A stretch of DNA of 64,000 nucleotides from the NCBI GenBank assembly GCA_963682175.1, contig OY821777.1, forward strand, positions 13,970,001 to 14,034,000, written 5' to 3'. The translations under genes were made by a program, and so were the position numbers. Shown one piece after another: positions 34,269-45,500 of the stretch. The DNA comes from Triglochin maritima. Lineage: Eukaryota; Streptophyta; Magnoliopsida; Alismatales; Juncaginaceae. The notes below the pieces were generated by a model. That model saw only the letters and a list, made by a program, of their open reading frames with translations. It was not told the DNA's origin and searched no databases. Numbering within the stretch: the stretch's first letter is position 1; each line of letters begins with the position of its first letter.

Positions 34269-36410
34269 TGTAACATTCCGAAACAGCAGAAATTTTTAAA
34301 TTTAACATCAAGACAACAGAGATCAATAATCAAAAGACGGGACTGTTACTTCTGATAAAACACATAAGCGGTGCACCATATTACATCAGAGTTTGTCAAA
34401 AACTACATGATTACATCAAATAAAACAAAGGAGATATAAATAATCATGTCGACCTTAGTGGTTCGAACGAGAGGATCTGATCCCAAAATGCGCGCGACCG
34501 CTGATCACCACCCAACTGGACCTACTGCGGTCCTGAAATAAAAACATGCAACAACAATGCATGAGTTTCCATAAGGAAACCCCGTATGACAAACTCACAT
34601 ATATGCATGCAGTAGTACAGATGAACTTATCATACTAGTAGCATGTCATGTCATCAACAGTAAGGAAAACAGTTCCCCCGAAGGGTAACACAGGACATCA
34701 GTCCGACAATCATCATCGGGTCTCCCAAGGAGACCTACCGTAGGCACATACAGTCTAACGGAATATGACGTGACACTCCCTACACGCGGCTACACTAATC
34801 ATGGGGTTCGGCAAGGAGCATCCGCCAAGTCCGCGCCATAAGAAACAGATTTGTAACTTCGTGGTCGAAACCACACCAACGGAGTCGTCGCTCGGTCGGT
34901 CCAGCAATCATCATCTCAGTAGGTGCACATCTGAGGAACATAACCGGAACAGCATCGGCCCATCAATCATCATCGCCGGAACATCATCGGCGGCATCACC
35001 AGCACAGCATCGGTGGTTCATCAATAAGTCCGGCACAACATGGGACGGGTCCAGACCGAAGTCTGCCAGGTCATCATGCTCCACGAGCCGCAAACACCGA
35101 CTGCACCGCTATGAAAGCAGGGCAACAACCTTCGTAGCCATCCAGGCTGGTAGTCACCTCACCCAACGACAGTTGTGTGCTCGCACAACATCATACATTG
35201 GGATCCGCGATCCATCAGGCATGCTACTCTACAATGAGTCCAACCAATCCATCACATCAAGTCACGATCCATACACGGGGTGACACGTCCCGAACACCCA
35301 CACTCTTCCATACGGCGGTCCATAGGCAAGTACGCGTACGCGCCCACCGTCACCTCCCAGCTCAAGCACAAGGCAAGGACACGGGTTTCTGTGGACAGAG
35401 TTGGCATCCTAAAAGGACCGGGAGTTCAGTTCTGTGCACAAACGGTCGACCGAAAGAGACAACCGGTTTACCGCTTCCCCAAGGAAATCGGTCGACCGAA
35501 AGTCTACAACGGTCGAACTCTCTGCACAAAACCTAAGTCCCAACGGTCAAACAGAGATCTAAAACCGGTCGACCGATACGAGGTCAAAATCCGGAGTCTG
35601 ATCAACATCAATTCAAAACTATCGGTCGACTGACTCAGGGGTCCCGGTCGACCGAAAACTACCAGAGCATCCTAGCAGTTCTATGTCATATAACGGTCGA
35701 ACGCATATAAATAAACTTCAAACTAACATGCATCTCTATTCAGTACACTTAAGTTCCGGTCGAACGAACCCAAGGAATCGGTCGACCGAAACACAACAGG
35801 CAATCCCAACCCACCAGCACAATGCACTACCAGTCGACCGCCACAAGACATCGTTCGACCGGTGATGGTTAAAGTCAGGCAAATACACTACATCGGTCAA
35901 CCGCTCGAAGGAATCCGGTCGACCGTTGGTCGTCTGCAACCTTGCGTCAGCCAAGGATTTACGCTGTTCTCGTCGTCGGGGAGGTCTCCGACCTCCCCCG
36001 GCCGACCAACACATCCCTCCGTCGAGGGTGAAAGAACAAAGTACACTAGAAGCCAGCATACCTTTCCGAGACGACGAAACTCGCTGGAGCCTCGCTCACG
36101 CCTGCACCTCCGGAGACCTCCTCGCGCACGACCTCCGCACGCCTCATGTCGAGATCGATCTTCCGCCCTCGTCACCGACCACCGGAGCTGCTCGTCGACA
36201 AAGAGAGAAGAAGGTGAGAAAGGCGTGAGGAAAAGGAAGGAGAAGAAGAAAAGAAGAGGAGGAGGGGTTGGGTTGCTTTTAAAGTAAACCCCAACACCCT
36301 TACCGCCTCACCTCACCCATACCTCCACCCATACTTCTCTCTCTCCCTCTCACATCTAGCAAAACCCCACTTAACACTAATTAGACCCTAAATGGGTTAG
36401 GGATATAACA
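34269..36410 (+). mobile_element. TGTAACATTCC-type solo LTR, copy 2, with 5-bp duplication
   Basis: It runs from TGTAACATTCCGAAACAGC to GGGTTAGGGATATAACA. The flanks 34264-34268 and 36411-36415 are both ACTCT, a perfect 5-bp target duplication around TG...CA ends. This is the structure of a solo LTR (2142 bp, no internal domain). It is homologous to 29583-32006. The dyad cluster lies at 35442-35925. The strand shown is that of the TG end. Confidence 0.75.
35442..35925. repeat. cluster of CGGTCGACCG dyads in LTR copy 2
   Basis: About fifteen CGGTCGACCG-like sites (including CGGTTTACCG, CGGTCGACTG and CGGTCGAACG) occupy the same relative place as in LTR copy 1, but the intervening sequence has diverged. 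Confidence 0.8.
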
Positions 36411-37689
36411 ACTCTATTACCAAAGACCCAAAAATTTATGCGTTAGATAACTAGCATATTTATTTGTGAATATCAACCATCTGAATCATTGCAATAGATG
36501 TAACGTTGTTTTGCATAAAAGATTTTGTAATAAACACGAGAATGAAAATGAAAAGAAAGAAAGATAAAAACGTCTTTATGGGAATCGCCACGTAAAAATA
36601 AGTCCTTATACACGGCCGCGCGTGTCCAGGACGCGGCTTACGTGGCATCTAGTCAGCAGTCCAGTCAGCTGCCCAATAAACGAAAAGTAAAGCGCGCGTT
36701 TTTTCGAAAAATGGAAAAAAACTGCGGCTTTCGTGCGACGGTTCCCTCTCTGACGTATCGATAAGACCGGGAAGGGTCATCAGACGCGACTGTTCACATC
36801 CCGAGTAGCGAAAGAAAACCAAAAACGTTTCTGATCTTTCTCACATTCCCTTTCTCAACTTTTCTCTGATTCATCACCCCAGTTCTTCACCGTAACCCTA
36901 GATATCCGTCGACCAAATGGATTCTACACTTCAAGCTTCTATTTCGGGGGTTGTGGTGCACCAGGTTTGTCGTTTTTACCGTAACATTGAATTGCGATAC
37001 TCTAAAAAGGAATGTTCTCATACGGTTGATGTCTTCTTAGGCTTCTACGCATTACTTCCAGCCCTCCAAATGTTCGTGGACCCCAATAGAGAAGGTCTTT
37101 GGGAAGTTGAGGGACGCAGAGAAAGATGCCTTCCGGGCTACACCCTTCGGTCACTTCATCAACCTCTCCAATGTTCCTGTCGATAATGACATTATCGACT
37201 GGTTCGTAGAACACTATGACCCCGAGGAGGTGGGGTTGAGGATCGGCTCTGGGGTAGTACACTTCACCGTCGAAGACGTTGCCCTAATTTTGGGGCTCAG
37301 ATTACATGGGAAGGCTGTCAGAATGCATCCGAAGGAAGTCGCAACCCGACAGGGGGAGATTCTGAACAACACCCAACTATCTGCCCAGATGATGGCTACG
37401 AGATATTTGGTTGATGAGGAGGAGGATTACGTCCGGCTACTCATTTGTTACATCTTCAGCCATTTTTTGTTCTGCGATGGCACCCATCGAACCAAAATTT
37501 GGTTCCTCGACTACTTGGCCGACTTCACTAGGCTACACAAGTACGCGTGGGCCGAGGCTGTTCACGAGGCACTTGTGACGGGCCTGGAGAAGGCAAACCG
37601 GGATCTACGTGATAGGAGATCTACCGGTTCTTCTATTTTAAGAAGGGGATACGTCGAGGGGTGTGTTGCTGTACTACAGGTAATGGTTC

Positions 37690-38435
37690 TTCCCTTGTAA
37701 GGTTTTCGGTTGTTCCTTTTTAAGTTAATCTTCTTCCTTTTTAAGTTATGATTGTTCCTTTTTATGTTGAAGTTGTTTCTTTTAATGTTCAACTTGTTCC
37801 TTTTTATGTTAAAGTTGTTCTCTTTAAAGTTTCGTTTGTTCCTTTTTAAGTTTTTGTTTGTTCGTATTTAGGTAACGTTGGTTCTTTTTATGTTATGCAT
37901 GTTCCTTTTTAAGTTTCGTTTGTTCCTTTTTATGTTGAAGTTATTCCTTTTTATGTTCAACTTGTTTCTTTTTAAGTTTCGCTTGTTCCTTTTTATGTTG
38001 AAGTTGTTCCTTTTTAAGTTTCGTTTGTTCCTTTTCATGTTGAAGTGGTTCCTTTTTATGTTAAAGTTCTTTCTTTTTTAGTTTCGCTTGTTCCTTTTTA
38101 TGTTGAAGTTGTTCCTTTTTATGTTAAAGTTGTTCCTTTTTAAGTTTCGCTTGTTCCTTTTTATGTTAAAGTTGTTCTTTTTTAAGTTTCGTTTGTTCCT
38201 TTTAAGATTCGTTTGTCCCTTTTTAAGTTATGTTTGTTCCTTTTTATGTTGAAGTTGTTCCTTTTTAAGTTATATTTGTTCCTTTTTAAGTTATGCTTGT
38301 TCATTTTTAAGTTTCGTTTGTTTCTTTTTAAGTTGAAGTTGTTCTTTTTTATGTTAAAGTTGTTCCTTTTTAAGTTATGATTCTTCCTTTTTATGTCATA
38401 CTTGTTCCTTTTTATATTATTATTTTTGAATTAAT
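37690..38435 (+). repeat. 21-bp minisatellite in the Ulp1-gene intron
   Basis: About 35 units of GTTCCTTTTTAAGTTTCGTTT or GTTCCTTTTTATGTTGAAGTT fill almost the whole intron. The sense strand reads TTCCTTTTTAAG. The core of about 13 bp is constant and the other 8 bp vary. Confidence 0.9.
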
Positions 38436-39129
38436 CAGCATCTCCTTATTAGGTATGGCTGTGCGAGAAGTTCAACCTGGCAAAGCCTAAAATGGGAGGT
38501 CATCCTAGGTGGAATCGTTGGTCGAGCATGTTTGGAAAACAGCTCATCCTGAAGAAATGGGAGGAAAGGGGCATCACCCTTTCAAAAATTTACGAGGGAG
38601 ACTTCAATCAGACTCAGTCGACGACCCTGACTCAGAAAGAGAGGGAAATCATTGGTCAGGCTGAAAAAACTCAACCAACCCTACGAACCAATAGTGATTG
38701 CCAGTCAACAAGCAGCGAACCTAGGCTGCAATTGAGGGACTGCAGCATCCCTCGGGACCCACTACGGGAAGAATTAGAGTTTGCAATGTTGAAGACAAAA
38801 TGACTTCAAGCAGAAGTTGCACTAAATGAAGCAAATGAAGAGGCTAAAAGGCTGAATGAGGAACTTAGGAAGTTCAGGGAGGAAAATGAGACCCTAAGGG
38901 AAGAGATTGCATCTCTTCGAGGATATTGTATAGAAGGTGGACAGGAAGGAAGAGAGGATGAAATGAGGGATGAAGAGCAGGAAAGAGAGGAGGAGAATAG
39001 GAGGGAAATAGAGAATGAGATTGAGAGGGAAAGAGAAAGAGAAAAAGAAGAGAGCGGGAGAGAGAAGAAAAGGAGAGAGGAGAGGGAAAGAGAAGAGAAG
39101 AGGAAAGAAGAGGAAGAGAAAATGATAGA

Positions 39130-39476
39130 GGAGAGGGAAAGAGAAGAGAAGAGGAAAGGGGAGGAGGAGAAAAATAGAGAGGATAGGGAAAGAGAAGAGG
39201 AAAGAGGAGGAGAAAAGGAGAGAGGAGAGGGAAAGAGAAGAGAAGAGGAAAGAGGAGGAGAAAATGAGAGAGGAGAGGGAAAGAGAAGAGAAGAGGAAAG
39301 AGGAGGAGAAAAGGAGAGAGGAGAGGGAAAGAGAAGAGAAGAGGAAAGAGGAGGAGAAAAGGAGAGAGGAGAGGGAAAGAGAAGAGAAGAGGAAAGAGGA
39401 GGAGAAAAAGAGGGAGAGAGAGCAGAAGAGAATAGAAGAGGAAAAAAGGAGGGAGGAAGAGGAAAGAGAGAGGAAA
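39130..39476 (+). repeat. near-pure purine tract with 48-bp coding repeat
   Basis: The unit of 16 codons (REEREREEKRKEEEKR-like) is repeated with exact 48-bp spacing (GAGAGGGAAAGAG at 39273, 39321 and 39369), preceded by more degenerate units. Only scattered T or C interrupt the A/G run, which extends in weaker form from about 38960 to 39770. The complementary strand gives a long Ser/Leu/Phe frame that is a shadow. Confidence 0.85.
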
Positions 39477-40739
39477 TAAGACGAGAAGAGAGACAGGGAG
39501 AGAAGAGAGAAGAGGAAAGCCGATGATAAAAGGAGGGAGGTCGAAGCTTCAAAGAAGAGGTTGAGGGAAGAGGTAGAAAGAAAGAGGGTAGAGGAGGAAA
39601 ATGAGAAAGAGAATGAGAGGGAGAAAGATGAGAAACGAACAGAGGAGAGAAAAGAGGGGGATAAGCAGAAGGAGAAAAAGGAGGATGAGGGAAAGGAAAA
39701 ACCCCTCAGGGCAGACTGGGGGGCCAAAGGATCACGCTCAACGGCCAAAAACAAGAAGATGAGGTGAAAGAAAGGAAGAAAAAAGAAGAGGAGCGGAAAA
39801 GGGGAGAAAGAAGGCTCCAGAGGAGCATGAACAAAAAAAGAAAGCGGGATGGGAATGACGATTTCAAGTTGGCTCATCACGGGAGAGAGAATAGGTCAGA
39901 CGTTAACATGGATGCATTGGCCACATTGAGCCTCGATGAGCTGAACATTATACTGAAGATGACCGCACCTACACATAACCAACGGGAGGTGATCTGGAGA
40001 GGTGATTCATGTTTCTTCACACGTTCCGACCTCAAGGAGCTAATAACGAAGGGGATGGATTTGACCAACGAGACGATAAACAATATGCTTTGTGTACTTG
40101 AAGAGCGCCAAAAAACAGAAAACTACCCCCAAGAGGTAATTTGTATTTCAAGATTCTATTCGGAAAGAATTATGATCGATGAAGGGAATACCATGATTGA
40201 AGAGTGGCTGGCGCCCAAATTACAAGGCCATGAAACGGGGAGCCTCGTCATTGCACAACCATTGCTTGTGTCAGAACACTGGATCCTTGTAGTTGTTAAT
40301 GGCTTAGACAAGGAGATCCTGCATTACAACAGTTGCAGTAGGGAGCTGGTCCCAGATGAGGATTCTGACAATGCGGTAGGGGTACATGAATGTTCGGCCA
40401 AAGATGTGGGTGAATTCTGGAGAAACTATCTTAACGTGAACTGGCCATTGAGATACCTGAGGGAAACGTGCCAAAGACAAATGCCGGGAAGCAACGACTG
40501 CGGTGTTTTTCTATACTACTGGATCAAATGTCTCATGCGAAAGGTCAACCCAACGGAAACGAAAAACCCCAAGACACTTCACTCCATCAGGGGTGAAATG
40601 GCCATTACTTTATTGAGGGACTCCCGATGCTGTGTCGAATTGAAGTAGTGCATAGTTGCAAATTAAAACAGGAACAAATACATTTTATAGTTGTTGTAAT
40701 TAAAACTTTTCAATACCAAAGTAATAGCTCCAACATTTA

Positions 40740-41870
40740 AGGTAGACATAACATAAAAAGGAACAGACATAACATAAAAAGGAACAGACATCAGTTAAAA
40801 ATGAACAGACTTAACTTAAAAAGGAAATGAGGTCACTTAAAAAGGAACCGACTTCACATAAAAGGAACAGAAATCACTTAAAAGGGAACAAATTTCACTT
40901 AAAAAGGGAGAGACATCGCTTAAAAAGGAACAGACTTCACTTAAGAAGGAACAGACATCACTTAAAAAGGAAACGATGTCACTTAAAAAGGAACCGACTT
41001 CACATAAAAATGGGATAGACTTCACTTAAAAAGGGACAGACATCGCTTAAAAAGGAACAGACTTCACTTAAGAAACAACAGACTTCACTTAAAAATAGAC
41101 AGACTTTACTTAAAAAGAGACAGACTACACTTAAAAAGGAACAGACATAACATAAAAAGGAACATACATCAGTTAAAAAGGAACAGACTTCACAAGAAGG
41201 AAACGAGGTAACTTAAAAAGGAACAGACTTCATTTAAGAAGGAACAAAAATCACTTAAAAAGGAACATACATCTCTTAAAAAGGAACATGCATCACTTAA
41301 AAAGGAACATACATCACTAAAAAAGGAACAAACAACACTAAAAAAGGCACATATTTCACTTAAAAAAGGACAGACATCGCTTAAAAAGGAACAGACTTCA
41401 CTTAAGAAGGAACATACTTCACTTAAAAAGGAACATACTTCACTTAAAAATGGACAGACATCGCTTAAAAAAGAACATACATAACATAAAAAGGAACAGA
41501 CATCAGTTAAAAAGGAACATACATCAGTTAAAAAGGAACATACTTCACTTAAAAAGAAAGTTTCGCAACACTTAAGTAGGAACAGACAACACAAAAAATC
41601 AACATACTTCACTTAAAAAGGAACAAACAACACTTAAAAAGGAACCAAAAAACAAGAAAGAAAAACTTCACACTTAAAAAGGTAAACGCACTTAAAAAGG
41701 AACAGACTACAACTCACAGTTAAAAAGGAGAACCGCTAAGTTATAAAGGTACAAGCAATTCATAAAAAGCAACAGATATCACTTAAAAAGATACAAGTCA
41801 GAGTTATAAAGGAGAACCGTAAACTTAAAAGTGAACTTTACACTCACAATTAAAAGGGAACTTTACACTT
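40740..41870. repeat. 21-bp minisatellite between the two MULE genes
   Basis: About 50 units of the form ACTTAAAAAGGAACAGACTTC are present. This is the same core as the two intronic arrays, written in the opposite sense to the plus-strand gene. It starts about 90 bp after the stop of the Ulp1 gene and ends about 180 bp before the stop of the transposase. Confidence 0.9.
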
Positions 41871-42049
41871 AAGAATAATTGTTGTCTTACAAAAAAGTAC
41901 AAAATTCAAAGACCAAGCCTTGGTGCATAATTAAGGAGCAATTTGGTCGTAATACAACTTCATGTCCCAATCGTCAAAATCTGGATCCCCTGGTCTAGGT
42001 GTGACCTGATGCATAGGTGATTTGCCCTTCCTTCGATACTTGCTCTTTT

Positions 42050-45000
42050 CTACTGTGAGGCCATTTTTTGGCTTCTTTGAAGAATTCTCTCGGCTAAGGA
42101 AACCCGACGTCTAGTAGACGGTCTTCCTGGACGGGTTACTTTGTCTGGATTGCGCAAAGAGGTACCGACGGCCACAACTTCATCAACTATGGGAGGGGCG
42201 TGGGGAATGTTAATACGAGACCTGAGCAACTCCATACACTTCACGACCTTAAGATACCTTTCATGAGAAATGAATGCTTCCTGTGCAATCCAAAGAGCGC
42301 GACCCATTATGTCGGCGTGACGACTCGGCGCATCATTCTCCAATACGCCATCGGCTTGGTACATCTTGTCTCCATAGCTCCGCCGAATATTCTTCCGCCA
42401 TCGATCTGTGATGTAAGACGGCGGGAGTAATACATTAGGATCTAGCCGTGCAAATACGACCAGGAGGTGACAGCAAAGAATACCAACACGCTTAAACAGT
42501 TTACAATCGCATGTCAAGTTCAGACCTGTCATCTGTACAAGGAAACGTTTCGATAATAGTTGCTCACCGACCCGTACACGTTCAGTCACCTTGTAATGAA
42601 ACGCGTTGGCTGATTGCAACTCCTCGGTTAGGTCGTAGTTCATCATCTTACCAATTTGTGACTGTACTTTCTTGAAAACCCCTACGGTATACAACTCGCT
42701 CATTTGACTCTCGAAGGGATATATTGAAACCATTTGGGGTTTCTTATGCAGGAAATCGAAATCCGATTGAGCTTCCTTCTCGTACTTGTGACGTAGAGGA
42801 AGTTCGTATTGTTGAACGAACTGCTTAAGTGTGGTTCTAGAAGATAAGTACTTGTCGAAGAAGGAGTTCATACTTTCGCTTCTTTGGGTAGAAGTCATTC
42901 CAGCGAAAAAACAATCACACAAGTAAGCAGGTACCCAAGACTCACGGATACCGTAAATTGTTTGGAGTCAACTATGTTCTTGAAGGTCAAAATCAACCAG
43001 GAAACTGTGCCAATTCTGCTCAAATTCAGCTGGGTTCTTTGAGTCATAGACAAACAAATTTAGATCAAATAACATGTGTTGTCGATACTTCGTCGGCAAC
43101 TTCACGGGAGCTTTGTTCATTATGTGTCAAATGCAAAATCGGTGTCTGGCATTTGGGAAGACATTCCTTACAGCAGCAGTAATGGACCCACATTGGTCCG
43201 TTATGATAGCTGGTGGAGGGATATCTGCAAGGAAAAAAAATCGCTATAAAGGAAACGAGGTCACTTAAAAAGGAACTGACATCAATTAAAAAGGAACAGA
43301 CTTTACTTAAGAAGGAAAAAAGAAATCACTTAAAAAGGAACAAACATCTTTTGAAAAGGAACATACATCACTTAAAAAGGAACATACATCACTTAAAAAG
43401 GAGCATACATCACTTAAAAAGGAACAGACTACACTTAAAAAGGAACATACTTCACTTAAAAAGGAACAAACATCACTTAAAAAGGAACAAACATCACTTA
43501 AAAAGAAACAAACATCTCTTAAAAAGGAACAAACATCACTTAAAAATGAACATACATTACTTAAAAAAGAACATACATCACTTAAAAAGGAACAGACAAC
43601 ACTAAAAAAGGAACAGAAATCAGTTAAAAAGGAACATACATCACTTAAAAAGGAACAAACTTCACTTAAGAAGGAACATAAATCACTTAAAAAGGAACAA
43701 ACATCACTTAAAAATGGACAGACATCACTTAAAAAGGGACAGACATCACTTAAAAAGGAACAGACATCACTTAAAAAGGGACAAACATCACTTAAAAAGG
43801 AACAGACAACACTAAAAATGAACATACTTCACTTAAGAAGGAACAAAAATCACTTAAAAAGTAACAGACATCACTTAAAAAGGAACATACATCACTTAAA
43901 AAGGAACATACAACACTAAAAAAGGAACATACTTCACTTAAAAAGGAACATACAACACTAAAAAGGAACATACTTCACTTAAAAAGGAACAGACATCACT
44001 TAACAAAGAACAGACAACACTAAAAAGAAACAGACATCAGTTAAAAAGGAAATGGACTTCACTTAAGAAGGAACATACATAAGTTAAAAAGGAACACACA
44101 GACACTCAAAAGGTTTTAGAAAGAAGTTGAAAATGAACAGGCACAACTAAAAAAGGAACACACAACACTTAAAAAGGAACACACATCACTTAAAAAGGAA
44201 AACCAATAAATCAACAATCATAAAGGACAACCCAATCAAAGCGAGTACGAACTCTACATACGTACCTCCCATACACGAAAGTCACGTCTGAAAGAACCAT
44301 ATGTAGTTTTCAGTGGTCTCAGAAGACAGCAAAGCGCAACCGAGCAACACAGACTCGAAATGGTGATTAACTCCCACAAATGGTGCAAAGGGCATGTCGT
44401 ATTTGTTTGTGAGGTATGTAGTGTCGAAACATATAACATCCCCAAAGTATGAATAGGCAGCCCTGGAACGGCAGTCGGCCCAGAAAACGTTCCTTAGTCT
44501 TCCCTCGTCATCCATATCCACGACATAGAAAAACATTGCATCAATCTTCTGCATCTTAATGAAATAGTTCTGAAGAGCTTGTGCATCGTCGGGTCCCATT
44601 TTCAAATTCCTTACTTCGGTTAAAACATTCCTGCACACACAAAAAATATTAAGGCCGCAGATTTCTACAAACAAAATAACGTACAAAAGTCTTCAAACCT
44701 TAGGTCTCTATCGTTAAAAGTAAGTTTGTCATGCCCCCCAGCCTCCACAACAAACGATTGCATGGTCTTAGCAGCAGAGATCCCAGAAGCATCATTGCAC
44801 GTTATTCGTGCTATGGCGGCCTCAGGTACAAATCGTTTCTGTCTTAGAAAACGCATCTGGTGCTCCTGCAACATTTCATGGTTATGATCGAGATCGACAA
44901 AGTTAATCTGGTATCCCCTTGCTGGGTTTCCAGAAACCCTGATGCGAGCCGTACACTGAACTCTACTAGATAAACGCGGCTTCATTATGCCTTGACCTTG

Positions 45001-45188
45001 GTCTGTTGGTGCCTTACCCTCCTTGGAACAAGTAAGAGTAGCCCGGGTAACAACACCAGCGTCGTAATGAGTATGTCGTAGCTTAACACCAAAACCACAA
45101 CCATCAGCATAGTCTTCGTAAAAGGTTCTTGCTCCTTCGAAAGAGGGAAAATCATCTTCTCCTTAGGAACGTTTAACGACATTTCCAT
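42050..45188 (-). pseudogene. FAR1-type MULE transposase, disrupted by three TGA codons and a frameshift
   Basis: Exons on the minus strand are 44699-45188, 44266-44631 and 42050-43224. The introns are 44632-44698 (67 bp) and 43225-44265 (1041 bp, GTACGT...TTGCAG). The FAR1 part (FYEDYADGCGFGVKLRHTH) is separated from the ATG region by a frame change near 45120-45180. The MULE core has FDTTYLTNKYDMPFAPFVGV, AIITDQCGSITAAVRNVF and TSTQRSESMNSFFDKYLSS. An intact SWIM finger follows (CDCKLFKRVGILCCHLL). Three in-frame TGA codons, at 44282-44284, 43127-43129 and 42968-42970, each fall where the family has Trp. It is therefore a recognisable but dead transposase. Confidence 0.85.
43240..44200 (-). 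repeat. 21-bp minisatellite in the transposase intron
   Basis: About 45 units of CACTTAAAAAGGAACATACAT on the plus strand fill most of the 1041-bp intron. In the sense of the transposase transcript this reads GTTCCTTTTTAAGTG, the same sense as in the Ulp1-gene intron. Some plus and minus frames stay open because 21 is divisible by 3. Confidence 0.9.
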
Positions 45189-45500
45189 TTGAGTGAGAAT
45201 TTCTCTCAAAACGAAGAGAAATGAACGAAAATGAAGAAGAAAGGAAGAAGTGACGGTGGTCATTCATTGCATCTTCGTCAAAAATAGGTATGGAGCAGGT
45301 GGGAGCGTCAAAAGGAATGATATGATTTGGAGCACGTCTGATTTGAGATGCATTAAATGCGGCTGCCCCCTCTGCATGTCAAAAATATTAAAACTTTGGC
45401 TGAGCTGGAATTGTTTAACTCAGCAGCGTCCAGCCACAACGTCCCGGAGAGCGGCTACTAAACATTTTCCTGAAAATAAAGGAGTGCGATTAAAATATTG

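Larger units (their letters stand above)
36917..40648 (+). pseudogene. MULE-borne Ulp1-like (C48) protease gene, disrupted
   Basis: Exon 1 (36917-37679) encodes a domain with FGHFINLSNVPVDNDIIDWF and FTVEDVALILGLRLHGKAV, resembling the DUF1985/PMD-like N-terminus of MULE Ulp1 proteins. A frameshift falls within 37036-37107. The intron is 37680-38452 (GTAATG...TTAG, phase 0). Exon 2 (38453-40648) encodes VWLCEKFNLAKPKMGGHPRW, a long Glu/Arg/Lys coiled coil with 16-residue repeats, and a C-terminal Ulp1 domain with His in SEHWILVV, Asn in LHYNSC where Asp is usual, and Gln/Cys in CQRQMPGSNDCGVF. Lesions are TGA at 38801 (KTK*LQ, consistent with CGA to TGA), a frame change in the purine repeat near 39200-39260, TAA at 39477 and a frame change near 39765. 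KI-type elements carry such SUMO-protease-like genes of unknown role in transposition. Confidence 0.8.
36611..45500. mobile_element. large KI-type MULE: Ulp1-protease gene converging on FAR1-type transposase
   Basis: The left end (36611-36670) matches the terminal repeat of the small MULE at 10683, including CTTACGTGG and CCAGTCAGC. The right end is degenerate: 45315-45360 resembles 12035-12075, and a GACCACGTAA word at 45517 may be the end. Inside, a plus-strand gene (36917-40648) with a C-terminal Ulp1-like protease converges on a minus-strand FAR1-type transposase (42050-45188). This organisation is known from Kaonashi/KI and CUMULE-type MULEs. Three blocks of one 21-bp minisatellite occupy an intron of each gene and the space between them. 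Both genes are disrupted. Confidence 0.75.

Noticed and set aside
38894..39880. 328- and 248-residue Ser/Leu/Phe-rich frames on the minus strand
   Set aside because: They are the antisense of the purine-rich coiled-coil region of the Ulp1 gene.
40827..43825. Several open frames reading FLSDVCS or HLKRNIH repeats
   Set aside because: They arise because the minisatellite period (21 bp) is divisible by 3; two of the three arrays lie in predicted introns.
43240..44200. CRISPR-like regular repeats
   Set aside because: The units are 21 bp with no separate unique spacers, in a plant nuclear transposon; not a CRISPR array.
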